From contig JAVKTT010000003.1 of NCBI GenBank assembly GCA_031460505.1, positions 1 through 64,000 of the forward strand: a stretch of DNA of 64,000 nucleotides, given 5' to 3'. Below, one piece after another: positions 18,820 to 27,674 of this stretch (the first letter of the stretch is position 1; each line of letters starts with the position of its first letter). A model generated the notes under the pieces. That model saw only the letters and a program-made list of their open reading frames with translations, did not search any database and was not told the DNA's origin. This DNA is from JAAYTL01 sp031460505. Lineage in GTDB: Bacteria > Bacillota > Clostridia > Tissierellales > Tissierellaceae. A program made the translations under genes and the position numbers.

Positions 18820-20217
18820 TTATTTTGTAAGTTCATATAATGCTTTAGTATATATTTCAGTTATTTTCATGAGATGATCAATGCTTATATATTCATCTTT
18901 TTGATGTGCTACTTCTTTTTGCCCTGGGAACATAGGTCCAAATGCTACTGCATTTTCCATAGCTCTTGCATAAGTTCCACCACCTATTGCAATTGGTTCT
19001 GAATCATTATCCCCAGTTTCACTTCTATAAACATCCATCAATTTTTTTACTAAGAAATTATCCTCAGGTACATATAAAGGCTTCTGATCTGAATCCCCTT
19101 CAACTAGTTCTAACTCTGTACCTTTTAAGTTTTCTCTTATACCATTATATACTTCCTTAGCACTTGATGTAATTGGATATCTAACATTAATTGTTAAGTA
19201 TATACTATTATCTTCTAATCTTATCATACCTGGATTAAAATTCAACTTACCTGATTCTTCATCTTCGATACCACAACCAATTTTCTCGCCATTATGATAA
19301 AATCCTATTCTTTCATTGTAAATTTTAACAAATTCTGCGAAGGAATCATTAGCTTCTAGTATTTCAGCTAAACACTCCATTAGATAGGAAATAGCATTTT
19401 CACCCTTTTCAGGTGTACTACCATGGGCAGATACTCCCTTAGCAATTATCTTTACTATATTTCCATCCACTTCTGTATTTAGTAAATTGGTTTTTTCTTC
19501 TTTATAGGAATTGAATTTACTTATAAATTCTTCAACATTTTGTACCTCAAAAGTTGCTATTGCAGTATCAGGTACCATATTAGGTGCTGAGCCACCTTTT
19601 ATGTCTATCAATTGAACATCTTTGATAGTTTCACCTAATTTATATTCTAAATTAAATACTATGATACCTTTTTCTCTATTTATTACTGGAAAATCAGCAT
19701 CTGGTACAAAAGCCATAGTTGGAGCTTCTACTTTGGAAAAGTAGTGTTTCATACATCCCCAACCCGTTTCTTCATTGGTACCAAAGATAATTCTTACTTT
19801 TCTCTTCATTGGAGTTTTTGAATCTTTTAATGCCTTCATAGCATATAAAGCAGCTATTGCTGGACCTTTGTCATCAGTTGTACCTCTACCATAGATTTTA
19901 CCATCATGAATCTCTCCACCGTAGGGGTTATATGTCCAGCCATCTCCTTCAGGAACAACATCAAGATGAACTAGCATACCAACCGTCTCATCACCTTCTC
20001 CTAAATCTGCATGGGCAGCATAACCATCAAATTCTTCTGTTTTAAATCCTAATTCATCTGCTAGATTCACAGTATATTTAAGTGCATTATATGGTCCTTC
20101 ACCAAAAGGCATGCCCTCTAGTGGAGCTTCTTCAACAGATTTAATCCTTATAAGTTCTTGGGTTTTTTTAATTATATCTTCTTTATAGTTATCAATCAAA
20201 TTTCTAAATTCCATCAT
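18820..20217 (-). CDS. pepV: Dipeptidase PepV-like (M20 family)
   Basis: 465 residues. M20 zinc-peptidase pattern: H-L-D-V-V-P-E-G-D-G-W near residue 85 (first metal ligand and catalytic Asp), G-R-G-T-T-D-D-K-G-P near 115 (bridging Asp), and G-T-N-E-E-T-G-W-G-C near 150 (general base Glu and metal ligand). The length and the large lid domain fit PepV, which cleaves dipeptides in the cytoplasm. AAGGAG lies six bases before the first of two ATGs. Monocistronic and divergent from the ftsH paralogue. Confidence 0.9.
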   Translation of the reverse strand: MMEFRNLIDNYKEDIIKKTQELIRIKSVEEAPLEGMPFGEGPYNALKYTVNLADELGFKTEEFDGYAAHADLGEGDETVGMLVHLDVVPEGDGWTYNPYGGEIHDGKIYGRGTTDDKGPAIAALYAMKALKDSKTPMKRKVRIIFGTNEETGWGCMKHYFSKVEAPTMAFVPDADFPVINREKGIIVFNLEYKLGETIKDVQLIDIKGGSAPNMVPDTAIATFEVQNVEEFISKFNSYKEEKTNLLNTEVDGNIVKIIAKGVSAHGSTPEKGENAISYLMECLAEILEANDSFAEFVKIYNERIGFYHNGEKIGCGIEDEESGKLNFNPGMIRLEDNSIYLTINVRYPITSSAKEVYNGIRENLKGTELELVEGDSDQKPLYVPEDNFLVKKLMDVYRSETGDNDSEPIAIGGGTYARAMENAVAFGPMFPGQKEVAHQKDEYISIDHLMKITEIYTKALYELTK

Positions 20218-20342
20218 TATCGACTCCTTTACCTTGTTAAATTAATTATACATCAATTTTATTATTAAACAACTTTATATTTTTCTTATATTAAATTTTG
20301 AAATGGTTACACTAAATTTAGAATCAGATTAGGAGGGATAAA

Positions 20343-21893
20343 TTGAAAAAGAAAACTATCGTACTCTTTGCCTTGGTATTTGGGACGATTACATCTTTGT
20401 TGTTATTAGTCCACATTTTTAGACCAGTTGAAGGCCTAGAAAGTATAACAAGGATAGATAGAATTACTATCTGGTCAGTAACAGTAATTCTATTGATATA
20501 TTATATGAACCTAAACTCCAAGCCTCAATTAGTACCCTCAATATTAAGCATAGAAAAGGAGAATAGTAGAGATAAAGACAAATCAGGTGTTTCCTTCAAA
20601 GATGTTGCAGGCTTAGATGAAATTAAGGAAGAATTACAAGAGACCATTGATTTTATGATTAACTCAGAAAAGTATAAGAAAATGGGTGCCAAAATTCCAA
20701 AAGGTATCCTATTTCATGGACCTCCTGGTACTGGAAAAACCCTCTTAGCTAAGGCTGTCGCTGGCGAAACAAATTCAAGTTTCTTATATGCAAGTGGATC
20801 CGAGTTCGTAGAGAAATATGTTGGTGTTGGTGCAAAAAGGGTAAGAACTCTATTTGAAAGAGCAAAAAAAGAATCACCTTCCATTATATTCATCGACGAA
20901 ATTGATGCTATTGGTACAAAAAGAAATCAAGACTCTAATAATGAAAAAGATCAGACTCTAAATCAATTATTAGTTGAGCTGGACGGATTTAACACAGATG
21001 AAACTGTCATAGTTATTGGGGCAACTAATAGATTAGATTTGTTAGATGAAGCACTCCTCCGACCAGGTAGATTTGACAGACATATCTATATAGGAAATCC
21101 AAATGCGCCAGCCCGTGAGCAGATACTTGAAGTACACACCAAGAATAAACCACTGGATGATAAGATTGATATTAAATCATTGGCTAAAAAAACCACAGGA
21201 TTATCAGGTGCACAACTTGCAAACATAGCCAACGAAGCTGCTATAATAGCAGTTAGAAATAACAAAAAACTAATCTCTACTCTTGAATTTGATGCTGCAA
21301 TAGAAAGGGTAGTGGCTGGATTAGAGTTAAAAAATCCTAATGTATTACTCCGGGAAAAAAAGACAGTCGCTTATCACGAGGCAGGTCATGCGTTGGTTTC
21401 TAAGCTCCTTGATACTGACACAGTCCAAAAAATCTCTATTATACCACGAGGCCAAGCATTAGGATATGTCCTAAAGTTCCCCGAAGAAGACAGATATCTA
21501 TTAACAGAAAGAGAATTGGAGAATAAGATAATAACCTTATTGGCAGGAAGAGCTGCCGAACAAGTAATATTTAATGAAGTCACAACTGGTGCAAAAGATG
21601 ATTTAAGTAAATCTACAAATATAGCACGAGAAATGGTATGTAGCTATGGGATGAGTCCTTTAGGTACTTTAGCCCTAGATGAGCTATATATTAAGTATAA
21701 TTATGATACCATAAGATTAGAAATCAAGGATATCACTGACAAGATGTATAAAAAAGCCATAGAATTAGTTGAAGATAATATCCATATCCTACATATAATA
21801 GCAGACAGATTGATGGAAAAAGAAACAATAGACAGTGAGGAACTGGATTTAATCTTCAAAGAAAATGATCGTCCAACTGATTATGCACTTTAA
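20343..21893 (+). CDS. Short FtsH-type AAA+ zinc metalloprotease
   Basis: 516 residues from TTG with AGGAGG upstream; canonical FtsH is ~600-650. Two membrane segments (about residues 6-25 and 41-56) are separated by only ~15 residues, so the usual extracytoplasmic FtsH domain is absent. The AAA+ module has Walker A G-P-P-G-T-G-K-T (126-133), Walker B I-I-F-I-D-E-I-D and the second region of homology L-R-P-G-R-F-D-R-H. The M41 protease domain has H-E-A-G-H near residue 350. It should be an active membrane-bound ATP-dependent protease. Isolated on the plus strand and followed by a shared terminator. The housekeeping ftsH is presumably elsewhere, so no symbol is given. Confidence 0.9.
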   Translation: MKKKTIVLFALVFGTITSLLLLVHIFRPVEGLESITRIDRITIWSVTVILLIYYMNLNSKPQLVPSILSIEKENSRDKDKSGVSFKDVAGLDEIKEELQETIDFMINSEKYKKMGAKIPKGILFHGPPGTGKTLLAKAVAGETNSSFLYASGSEFVEKYVGVGAKRVRTLFERAKKESPSIIFIDEIDAIGTKRNQDSNNEKDQTLNQLLVELDGFNTDETVIVIGATNRLDLLDEALLRPGRFDRHIYIGNPNAPAREQILEVHTKNKPLDDKIDIKSLAKKTTGLSGAQLANIANEAAIIAVRNNKKLISTLEFDAAIERVVAGLELKNPNVLLREKKTVAYHEAGHALVSKLLDTDTVQKISIIPRGQALGYVLKFPEEDRYLLTERELENKIITLLAGRAAEQVIFNEVTTGAKDDLSKSTNIAREMVCSYGMSPLGTLALDELYIKYNYDTIRLEIKDITDKMYKKAIELVEDNIHILHIIADRLMEKETIDSEELDLIFKENDRPTDYAL

Positions 21894-21930
21894 AAAATGG
21901 AAGAGGCAATATCCTCTTCCATTTTTGTAT
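21894..21930. terminator. Bidirectional terminator between ftsH-like gene and thrS
   Basis: Perfect stem AAAATGGAAGAGG/CCTCTTCCATTTT with a six-base loop; T-rich on both strands, serving the two convergent genes. Confidence 0.88.
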
Positions 21931-21937
21931 AAACTAT

Positions 21938-23851
21938 CTATTTAGCTTTAGTTTCTATTTCTTCAAGTACCTTAACTACGAAATCATCTGATTTCATTTG
22001 TCCTTGATCCCCATTATCTCTACTTCTTACTGATACTAAATTGTCTTGAACTTCTTTTTCTCCCACTACTAGCATATATGGTATTTGTTGAAGTTGAGCT
22101 TCTCTGATCTTGTATCCTATTTTTTCAGCTCTAACATCTAATTCTACCCTAATGCCTTTAGCCTTCAATTCATCTCTTAACTCATAAGCATAATCATTGA
22201 ATTTATCAGAAATTGGTAGGATTTTAACTTGAACCGGCGCTAACCATACAGGGAATTTACCTGCATAATGTTCTATTAGGATTCCCATGAATCTCTCCAT
22301 ACTACCAAATATAGTTCTATGAATCATTACTGGTCTTTTCTTTTCATTATCTTTATCTATATATGATATGTCAAATCTTTCAGGCATTTGGAAGTCAAGT
22401 TGTATAGTACCACATTGCCATGTTCTACCAATAGCATCTTCTAATTGGAAGTCTATCTTAGGTCCGTAGAATGCTCCGTCCCCTTCATTGACAATATAAT
22501 CTATATTCTTTTCATTTAGAGCTTCAATAAGACCATTTGTTGCTATTTCCCATTGTTCTTCTGTTCCCATGCTGTTTTCTGGTCTAGTTGATAATTCTAT
22601 ATGATATTTGAATCCAAAAACACTATATATATAGTCAGCTAATTCAATTATAGATACTAACTCATCTTTAACTTGTGAAGGTAGTACATATAAATGGGCA
22701 TCATCTTGAGTAAAGCTTCTTACTCTCATTAATCCATGAAGTGCACCTGAAAGCTCATGTCTATGAACTAATCCTAGTTCACCCCATCTTAAAGGTAAAT
22801 CTCTGTAGCTATACATATTTGATTTATAAACTAAAATTGATCCAGGACAGTTCATTGGCTTAATTGCATAATCTCCATCATCAATTTTTGTGAAATACAT
22901 ATTTTCTTGATAATGATCCCAGTGACCTGATTGATGCCATAAAGATTCATTTAAAATTATAGGAGTCTTTATTTCATCATAGCCTCTCTTATAATGCTCT
23001 TCTTTCCAGAAGTTTTCCAGTAAATTTCTAATTACCATTCCCTTTGGATGGAAGAATGGGAATCCTGGGCCTTCTTCATGAATAGTAAATAAATCAAGTT
23101 CTTTACCAAGTTTTCTATGGTCTCTCTTCTTAGCTTCTTCTAATCTGTGAAGATATTCGTCAAGATCTTTTTTCTTTTCAAAAGTTGTACCATATATCCT
23201 TTGTAGCATCTTATTCTTTTCATCACCACGCCAATAAGCACCAGCAATACTTAATAGTTTAATAGCCTTTACTTTCTTAGTATCATATAGATGTGGACCA
23301 GCACAAAGGTCAGTGAATTCACCTAATTCATAAAAGGATATTTCTTCATCTTGATCTAGGTTTTCTATTAACTCAACCTTGTATACTTCATCTTTTTCTT
23401 TAAAATATTCTAATGCTTCGTCTCTAGACATTACATTACGCTCTAATAGATGACCTTCTTTTACTATTCTTTTCATTTCAGCTTCTATTTTTTCTAAGTC
23501 TTCTGGTGTAAATCTGTGTTCAGTATCAAAATCATAATAGAAACCATTGTCTATTGCAGGGCCTATGGCGAATTTAACTCCTGGGAAAAGATTTTGTACT
23601 GCTAACGCCATAATATGAGCTGATGTATGCCAGAATATTCTTTTCCCTTCCTTATCTTCAAACTTAACAACTTCAAATGTCGCATCTTCTTTAACTTCTT
23701 CTTGCATACCTTTAGTTTCACCATTGACAACTGCTCCTAATGCAACTCTTGCAAGCCCTTCTGATATATCTTTTGTTATATCAAATACTTTTGTCCCTTT
23801 TTCATATTCCCTTACGGAATTATCTGGTAAAGTGATTTTAATCATTTCCAT
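21938..23851 (-). CDS. thrS: Threonine--tRNA ligase
   Basis: 637 residues, full length. TGS domain at 1-62, the alanyl-type editing domain with H-T-S-A-H-I-M-A near 75, class II catalytic core with zinc-binding Cys (M-N-C-P-G-S-I-L) and motif 2 (L-R-W-G-E-L-G-L-V-H-R), and C-terminal anticodon-binding domain (P-V-Q-V-K-I-L-P-I-S). It charges tRNA-Thr and edits Ser-tRNA-Thr. AGGAGGG precedes the ATG. Expression is controlled by a T-box leader with an ACC specifier. Confidence 0.98.
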   Translation of the reverse strand: MEMIKITLPDNSVREYEKGTKVFDITKDISEGLARVALGAVVNGETKGMQEEVKEDATFEVVKFEDKEGKRIFWHTSAHIMALAVQNLFPGVKFAIGPAIDNGFYYDFDTEHRFTPEDLEKIEAEMKRIVKEGHLLERNVMSRDEALEYFKEKDEVYKVELIENLDQDEEISFYELGEFTDLCAGPHLYDTKKVKAIKLLSIAGAYWRGDEKNKMLQRIYGTTFEKKKDLDEYLHRLEEAKKRDHRKLGKELDLFTIHEEGPGFPFFHPKGMVIRNLLENFWKEEHYKRGYDEIKTPIILNESLWHQSGHWDHYQENMYFTKIDDGDYAIKPMNCPGSILVYKSNMYSYRDLPLRWGELGLVHRHELSGALHGLMRVRSFTQDDAHLYVLPSQVKDELVSIIELADYIYSVFGFKYHIELSTRPENSMGTEEQWEIATNGLIEALNEKNIDYIVNEGDGAFYGPKIDFQLEDAIGRTWQCGTIQLDFQMPERFDISYIDKDNEKKRPVMIHRTIFGSMERFMGILIEHYAGKFPVWLAPVQVKILPISDKFNDYAYELRDELKAKGIRVELDVRAEKIGYKIREAQLQQIPYMLVVGEKEVQDNLVSVRSRDNGDQGQMKSDDFVVKVLEEIETKAK

Positions 23852-23888
23852 ATTAACCCTCCTAATTTATATTAATAAAATATTTTAC

Positions 23889-24136
23889 AAAAAAATAAAC
23901 CTTCCATCCCTACAAAAAATATTTGTAGGGACGAAAGGTTAAGTTTCGTGGTTCCACCCTAATTACTGCTCAGTTTATAATAACGCCAAAAGGCGGTAAT
24001 CCTTCAAATCGGATTCAGCTCAGGGGTGGTCTTCAATTATATTACCTTAAGAAGATTTACAGCCTAGATCTTCTCTCTCTTGAAGGAATCAATAATTTAC
24101 TCTTCCCGTCAATGCTTTTTATATTTGATTATATTA
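23889..24136 (-). promoter_or_regulatory. T-box riboswitch, threonine specifier, upstream of thrS
   Basis: On the minus strand the leader shows an AGAGAG segment of stem I, the specifier context GAAG-ACC (ACC at 24028-24030, a Thr codon), the T-box core GGGTGGAACCACGAA (about 23945-23959) and an intrinsic terminator at 23889-23940 with stem CCTTTCGTCCCTACA/TGTAGGGATGGAAGG and a T run. Uncharged tRNA-Thr binding would prevent termination. The specifier assignment is by position and by analogy with the other three leaders. Confidence 0.92.
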
Positions 24137-24142
24137 GATTTA

Positions 24143-24171
24143 ATTTTATAAGTATTTTTATATTTTGTCAA
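24143..24171 (-). promoter_or_regulatory. thrS promoter
   Basis: TTGACA at 24166-24171, 17 bp, TAAAAT at 24143-24148; transcription would begin near 24136, at the start of the T-box leader. Confidence 0.83.
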
Positions 24172-24198
24172 GATGTATTTATATATGCCCAAATATAC

Positions 24199-25512
24199 TT
24201 ACTTTAAACCTTTAATTATATCTTCTATGTTTAAACTTTCTTGTTCACCTGTTTTCATATTCCTTAATGAATATAGTCCTGTGTTAACTTCTTCTTCTCC
24301 TACTACTATTACATTTGGGATATTAAGTTTATCTGCATAATTAAACTTCTTACCTAATTTGCCTGATTCAAGATATACCTGAGTATGAATTTCTTGACTT
24401 CTTAATTTATTAGCTATTTCAACTGATTTATCTATATATTCATTATTCATAGGTATTATTAACACTTTAGTTAATGAATTATCCGTTGCCGAAATTATAT
24501 TTGCCTCTCTTAATTGATAAAACAACCTGGTTAGACCTATGGACATACCTACTCCAGGAAGCTTTTGCTTTGTATAAAAAGTAGCCAAATCATCATATCT
24601 TCCGCCACTACATATGCTTCCTAGTGATGGATAATCATCTAAAAATGTCTCATATACAGTACCTGTATAATAATCTAATCCCCTTACAATGGATAAATTA
24701 ATTTTATAATTTGCTTCTGGTACACCGAATAAAGAAATATATTTAACAACTGTGCTCAATTCATCTAAGCCTGTATTAAACAATTCATTATCAACATTTA
24801 AATCTCTAAGACTTTGAATGATTTCATTATTTGCACCTTTTATGTTAATAAAGTTATTGATCCTATCTATAACTTCTCTACTCAGTCCTAGGCTTTCTAA
24901 TTCCTTATCTACTCCATCTGCACCTATTTTCTCAAGTTTATCAACAGTTCTAAGAATCTCTGCTGAGTCATTTATATTTAAACTCTCAAAGAATCCTTTT
25001 AGAATTTTTCTATTGTTTAAATATATTGTGAATGAATCAAATCCCAATTCATTAAAAGTTGAATAAATAAGTGATGGTATTTCAGCATCATTGATAATAG
25101 ATAGACTGCCGTTTCCTACAATATCTATATCACATTGATAAAATTCTCTAAATCTTCCTTTTTGATTTCTTTCTCCTCTATAGACTTTTCCTATATGATA
25201 TCTTCTAAATGGAAAATCTAGTTGGGAATAATATTGACTCACATATCTTGCCAATGGTACAGTTAAATCAAAACGTAAACTCATATCTGTAGATCCTTTT
25301 TGAAATCTATATACCTGTTTTTCCGTATCTCCCCCACCCTTTGCTAATAGAACTTCAGTTTTTTCTATTACAGGAGTGTCTATTGGTAAAAAACCATAAT
25401 TCTCATAATTTTTTCTTATTGTATCCATCATTTTATTAAATAAAATTTGATCACCAGGAGTTAATTCCATAAATCCTGGTAGTATTGATGGTTTAACTAA
25501 TATTTCGCTCAT
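24199..25512 (-). CDS. hisS: Histidine--tRNA ligase
   Basis: 437 residues. Class II core: F-R-F/L-R-F-D-L-T-V-P-L-A-R-Y (motif 2 region near 80), Y-Q-C-D-I-D-I-V-G, the histidine-binding R-G-L-D-Y-Y-T-G near 270 and C-S-G-G-R-Y-D-D-L, then the C-terminal anticodon-binding domain. It charges tRNA-His. GGAGGTT precedes the ATG. A promoter lies in the 80-bp gap after ytxC; no T-box is present. It is followed by the thrS T-box promoter. Confidence 0.97.
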   Translation of the reverse strand: MSEILVKPSILPGFMELTPGDQILFNKMMDTIRKNYENYGFLPIDTPVIEKTEVLLAKGGGDTEKQVYRFQKGSTDMSLRFDLTVPLARYVSQYYSQLDFPFRRYHIGKVYRGERNQKGRFREFYQCDIDIVGNGSLSIINDAEIPSLIYSTFNELGFDSFTIYLNNRKILKGFFESLNINDSAEILRTVDKLEKIGADGVDKELESLGLSREVIDRINNFINIKGANNEIIQSLRDLNVDNELFNTGLDELSTVVKYISLFGVPEANYKINLSIVRGLDYYTGTVYETFLDDYPSLGSICSGGRYDDLATFYTKQKLPGVGMSIGLTRLFYQLREANIISATDNSLTKVLIIPMNNEYIDKSVEIANKLRSQEIHTQVYLESGKLGKKFNYADKLNIPNVIVVGEEEVNTGLYSLRNMKTGEQESLNIEDIIKGLK

Positions 25513-25546
25513 TAATCACATAACCTCCACAACTATCTTTCTTATT

Positions 25547-25574
25547 ATAATATCATTTATGAATAAAAAGTCAA
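25547..25574 (-). promoter_or_regulatory. Probable hisS promoter
   Basis: TTGACT at 25569-25574, 16 bp, TATTAT at 25547-25552 (an overlapping TATAAT gives 19 bp). Confidence 0.55.
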
Positions 25575-25600
25575 AGAAAAAGAGTTGATTTACTCAACTC
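25573..25600 (-). terminator. Terminator at the end of ytxC
   Basis: GAGTTGA/TCAACTC stem (25582-25600) followed by TTTTTCTTT on the minus strand. The ytxC stop codon TGA lies inside the first stem arm. Confidence 0.75.
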
Positions 25601-26451
25601 TCCGTATTTTTTATCTCTATCGAATTAGTTGTACATAAATCACAACCCTTACAGTTGTGAATTTTATTTCTAAATATCTCCTTAAGCACTATAATTATTT
25701 CAGTGTCTTCGTATCCTTCACCGTGTATAACAATACTTTGAGGAGCTAATGCAAGCAACGAGCTTAATATTACATCTGCTTCGCTAATATCTTCTTGAAA
25801 AATTTCTTCTAGTAAATTACTTATGTCATGATTGTTTATTGGATTATTATAGGCATCTAGTAATTGTATACCATCCTTTGTGATTAAAATATTAACCAAT
25901 TCTGCTTGAGAATATTGAGTGTCCACGAAAAATTGAAGAGTATCAATATACTCATTATATTCAATAATAAGGTATATTTTATCCAGTGTTTTTTCAATAG
26001 CCTTATCTATTAAATCATTAAAAGATTTAGGTCTAAAAGTTAAATAACCATCGATTATTAAAGTGTTATTTTCAATTAGGTAATCCAATAAATCATTTTT
26101 AAACTCTTCCTTTTCATCAGTCAATTGCTTCCTATCTATTAAAATATTATAAACTTCATCGATTACTCTAGATTTTTCTACTCCTTCAATATTGGATAAA
26201 AATTTATTTATCCTTATTGAGATTATCTTCTTAGAATAAAAATCCATGATGATATCATAAGAAAAATTTGCTAGACTACTATATACCCCAATATCACCAT
26301 CAGTCTTTTTTTTATTTAATGTAAAAGTATATTCAAATCTATCATTATATTCTTCATAATTTATATTTAAGCTCTTTCTAAAAGAGAACTTCTCAATAAT
26401 ATTGTGAATTTTTTCTGCAGGTACAGTACTGCCGATTTTTATGGGTTCCAT
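25594..26451 (-). CDS. ytxC: YtxC-like sporulation protein
   Basis: 285 residues. The central part (I-I-D-G-Y-L-T-F-R-P-K-S, then E-Y-N-E-Y-I-D-T-L-Q-F-F-V-D-T-Q) matches the pattern of the YtxC family, annotated in Bacillus as a putative sporulation protein and also found next to thrS there. The C-terminus ends with C-K-G-C-D-L-C, a possible metal-binding knuckle. No membrane segment. GGGAGTGG precedes the ATG. Placed between a DUF6873-like gene and hisS. Molecular function unknown. Confidence 0.78.
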   Translation of the reverse strand: MEPIKIGSTVPAEKIHNIIEKFSFRKSLNINYEEYNDRFEYTFTLNKKKTDGDIGVYSSLANFSYDIIMDFYSKKIISIRINKFLSNIEGVEKSRVIDEVYNILIDRKQLTDEKEEFKNDLLDYLIENNTLIIDGYLTFRPKSFNDLIDKAIEKTLDKIYLIIEYNEYIDTLQFFVDTQYSQAELVNILITKDGIQLLDAYNNPINNHDISNLLEEIFQEDISEADVILSSLLALAPQSIVIHGEGYEDTEIIIVLKEIFRNKIHNCKGCDLCTTNSIEIKNTES

Positions 26452-26517
26452 AATTCCACTCCCTTCTTTACTAGTATGTACCCTTTAAATTTCCCATATA
26501 CTATATAAAATTTAACA

Positions 26518-27264
26518 CTAGTTACAGTTAAGGCTAATTATAGTCCCAATATCCACAATATTATTGTTAGATAAATAATGGATGCTTTTATTTTTACTTT
26601 TAATAAACTCTATTATCCTCTCAGTATCTGGATGTTCATCAAGTGTTCCTGATAAAAACACATCTTTATTTGAATAATTTCCAGTTGCACCACCAATAAA
26701 TCCATATTTTTGATTTTCTAATTTTATAAAACCAGATTCTATTAATAAAACAGAGTATCCTTTTTCTTTTAACACATCATAAATAGGTTTATCAGCCGTT
26801 ATTACACTTTGTTCATCTACTATAGCCATAGAGCACTTAGTATAACCTTGATTAATATTTACAAACTCTAGACCTTCTTTGCTTAGATAATACTTTAAAA
26901 CCTCATCAGTATGTTTAAAGTTATGGATAGCAATTCCATACATTCTTCCTACATTATATGCAATATCATCTGGATACTTTACTTCTAATTTCTTTTCTCC
27001 CTTAATCAATTTTAAATTTGTTCCTGATAGAGCTTCTTTATAATAGTCATAAACATTTGGAGCAATTACTAAAGTATCGTAATTTACTGGATGTATAACG
27101 ATATCTGGATGATATGCTACTGAATCATCTACTTCCATACATTTTATAGTAGGAATTATATTTAGTTTAAAATTTCTTAAATAATCAATTATTTTTGTAT
27201 CTGAATTACCTGCAACAATAACAGTATCTGCCTTCATTGGAGGAATAAACGGATTATTAAACAT
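26518..27264 (-). CDS. DUF6873-like protein, possible GME fold
   Basis: 248 residues, cytoplasmic. It resembles proteins annotated as DUF6873 with the guanidine-modifying-enzyme (pentein) fold: repeated short beta-alpha units and the block G-F-I-G-G-A-T-G-N-Y followed by F-L-S-G-T-L-D-E-H-P-D. If the pentein fold is correct it may hydrolyse or bind a guanidino compound, but the catalytic Cys expected near the C-terminus is seen only as the penultimate residue (L-N-C-N). AGGTGAT precedes the ATG. Upstream of ytxC in the same direction. Confidence 0.6.
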   Translation of the reverse strand: MFNNPFIPPMKADTVIVAGNSDTKIIDYLRNFKLNIIPTIKCMEVDDSVAYHPDIVIHPVNYDTLVIAPNVYDYYKEALSGTNLKLIKGEKKLEVKYPDDIAYNVGRMYGIAIHNFKHTDEVLKYYLSKEGLEFVNINQGYTKCSMAIVDEQSVITADKPIYDVLKEKGYSVLLIESGFIKLENQKYGFIGGATGNYSNKDVFLSGTLDEHPDTERIIEFIKSKNKSIHYLSNNNIVDIGTIISLNCN

Positions 27265-27299
27265 TTTATCACCTAAATTATTCTTATTTTATTTTACCC

Positions 27300-27338
27300 A
27301 AAAAAATAAAAAATCTACTGCTTCATAAAGCAATAGAT
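27300..27338 (-). terminator. Terminator of the tRNA transcript
   Basis: ATCTATTGCTT-TATG-AAGCAGTAGAT stem followed by TTTTTATTTTTTT on the minus strand, downstream of tRNA-Cys. Confidence 0.87.
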
Positions 27339-27361
27339 AGTCTAGTTATTGTTTTTAAAAT

Positions 27362-27435
27362 TGGAGGCGGCACCCGGATTTGAACCGGGGATAAAGGCTT
27401 TGCAGGCCTCTGCCTTACCACTTGGCTATGCCGCC
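27362..27435 (-). tRNA. tRNA-Cys(GCA)
   Basis: 74 nt including encoded CCA. Acceptor GGCGGC pairs with GCCGCC, T-arm GGTTCAAATCC, anticodon GCA within CTGCAAA, discriminator base U. The anticodon complements the UGC specifier of the T-box in front of cysK, and the discriminator U fits the A in that leader's UGGA sequence. Confidence 0.97.
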
Positions 27436-27463
27436 ATCGGAGCACCCTTCGGGTACTAATTAC

Positions 27464-27538
27464 TGGAGCGGAAGACGAGATTCGAACTCGCGGCCCTCGC
27501 CTTGGCAAGGCGATGCTCTACCACTGAGCCACTTCCGC
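27464..27538 (-). tRNA. tRNA-Gly(GCC)
   Basis: 75 nt including encoded CCA. Acceptor GCGGAAG/CTTCCGC, anticodon stem-loop CGCCTTGCCAAGGCG with anticodon GCC, T-loop GTTCGAATC, discriminator U. Second gene of the three-tRNA transcript. Confidence 0.97.
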
Positions 27539-27554
27539 ATATGTAAATCATTAA

Positions 27555-27630
27555 TGGTGCCCAGAGCCGGAATCGAACCAGCGACACGTAGATTTTCAGT
27601 CTACTGCTCTACCGACTGAGCTATCTGGGC
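27555..27630 (-). tRNA. tRNA-Phe(GAA)
   Basis: 76 nt including encoded CCA. Acceptor GCCCAGA, D-arm AGCTCAGTCGGTAGAGC, anticodon loop CTGAAAATC with GAA, T-loop GTTCGATTC, discriminator A. First gene of the tRNA transcript. Confidence 0.97.
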
Positions 27631-27645
27631 TAGGCCACAATGATT

Positions 27646-27674
27646 AGTATATAATATTTAAATGAAATTGTCAA
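27646..27674 (-). promoter_or_regulatory. tRNA operon promoter
   Basis: TTGACA at 27669-27674, 17 bp, TATACT at 27646-27651. The -35 lies inside the last codons of hslO. Confidence 0.83.

Noticed and set aside
27323..27619. Two open frames of about 60 codons crossing the tRNA cluster
   Set aside because: They lie on top of the three tRNA genes and have no ribosome binding site.
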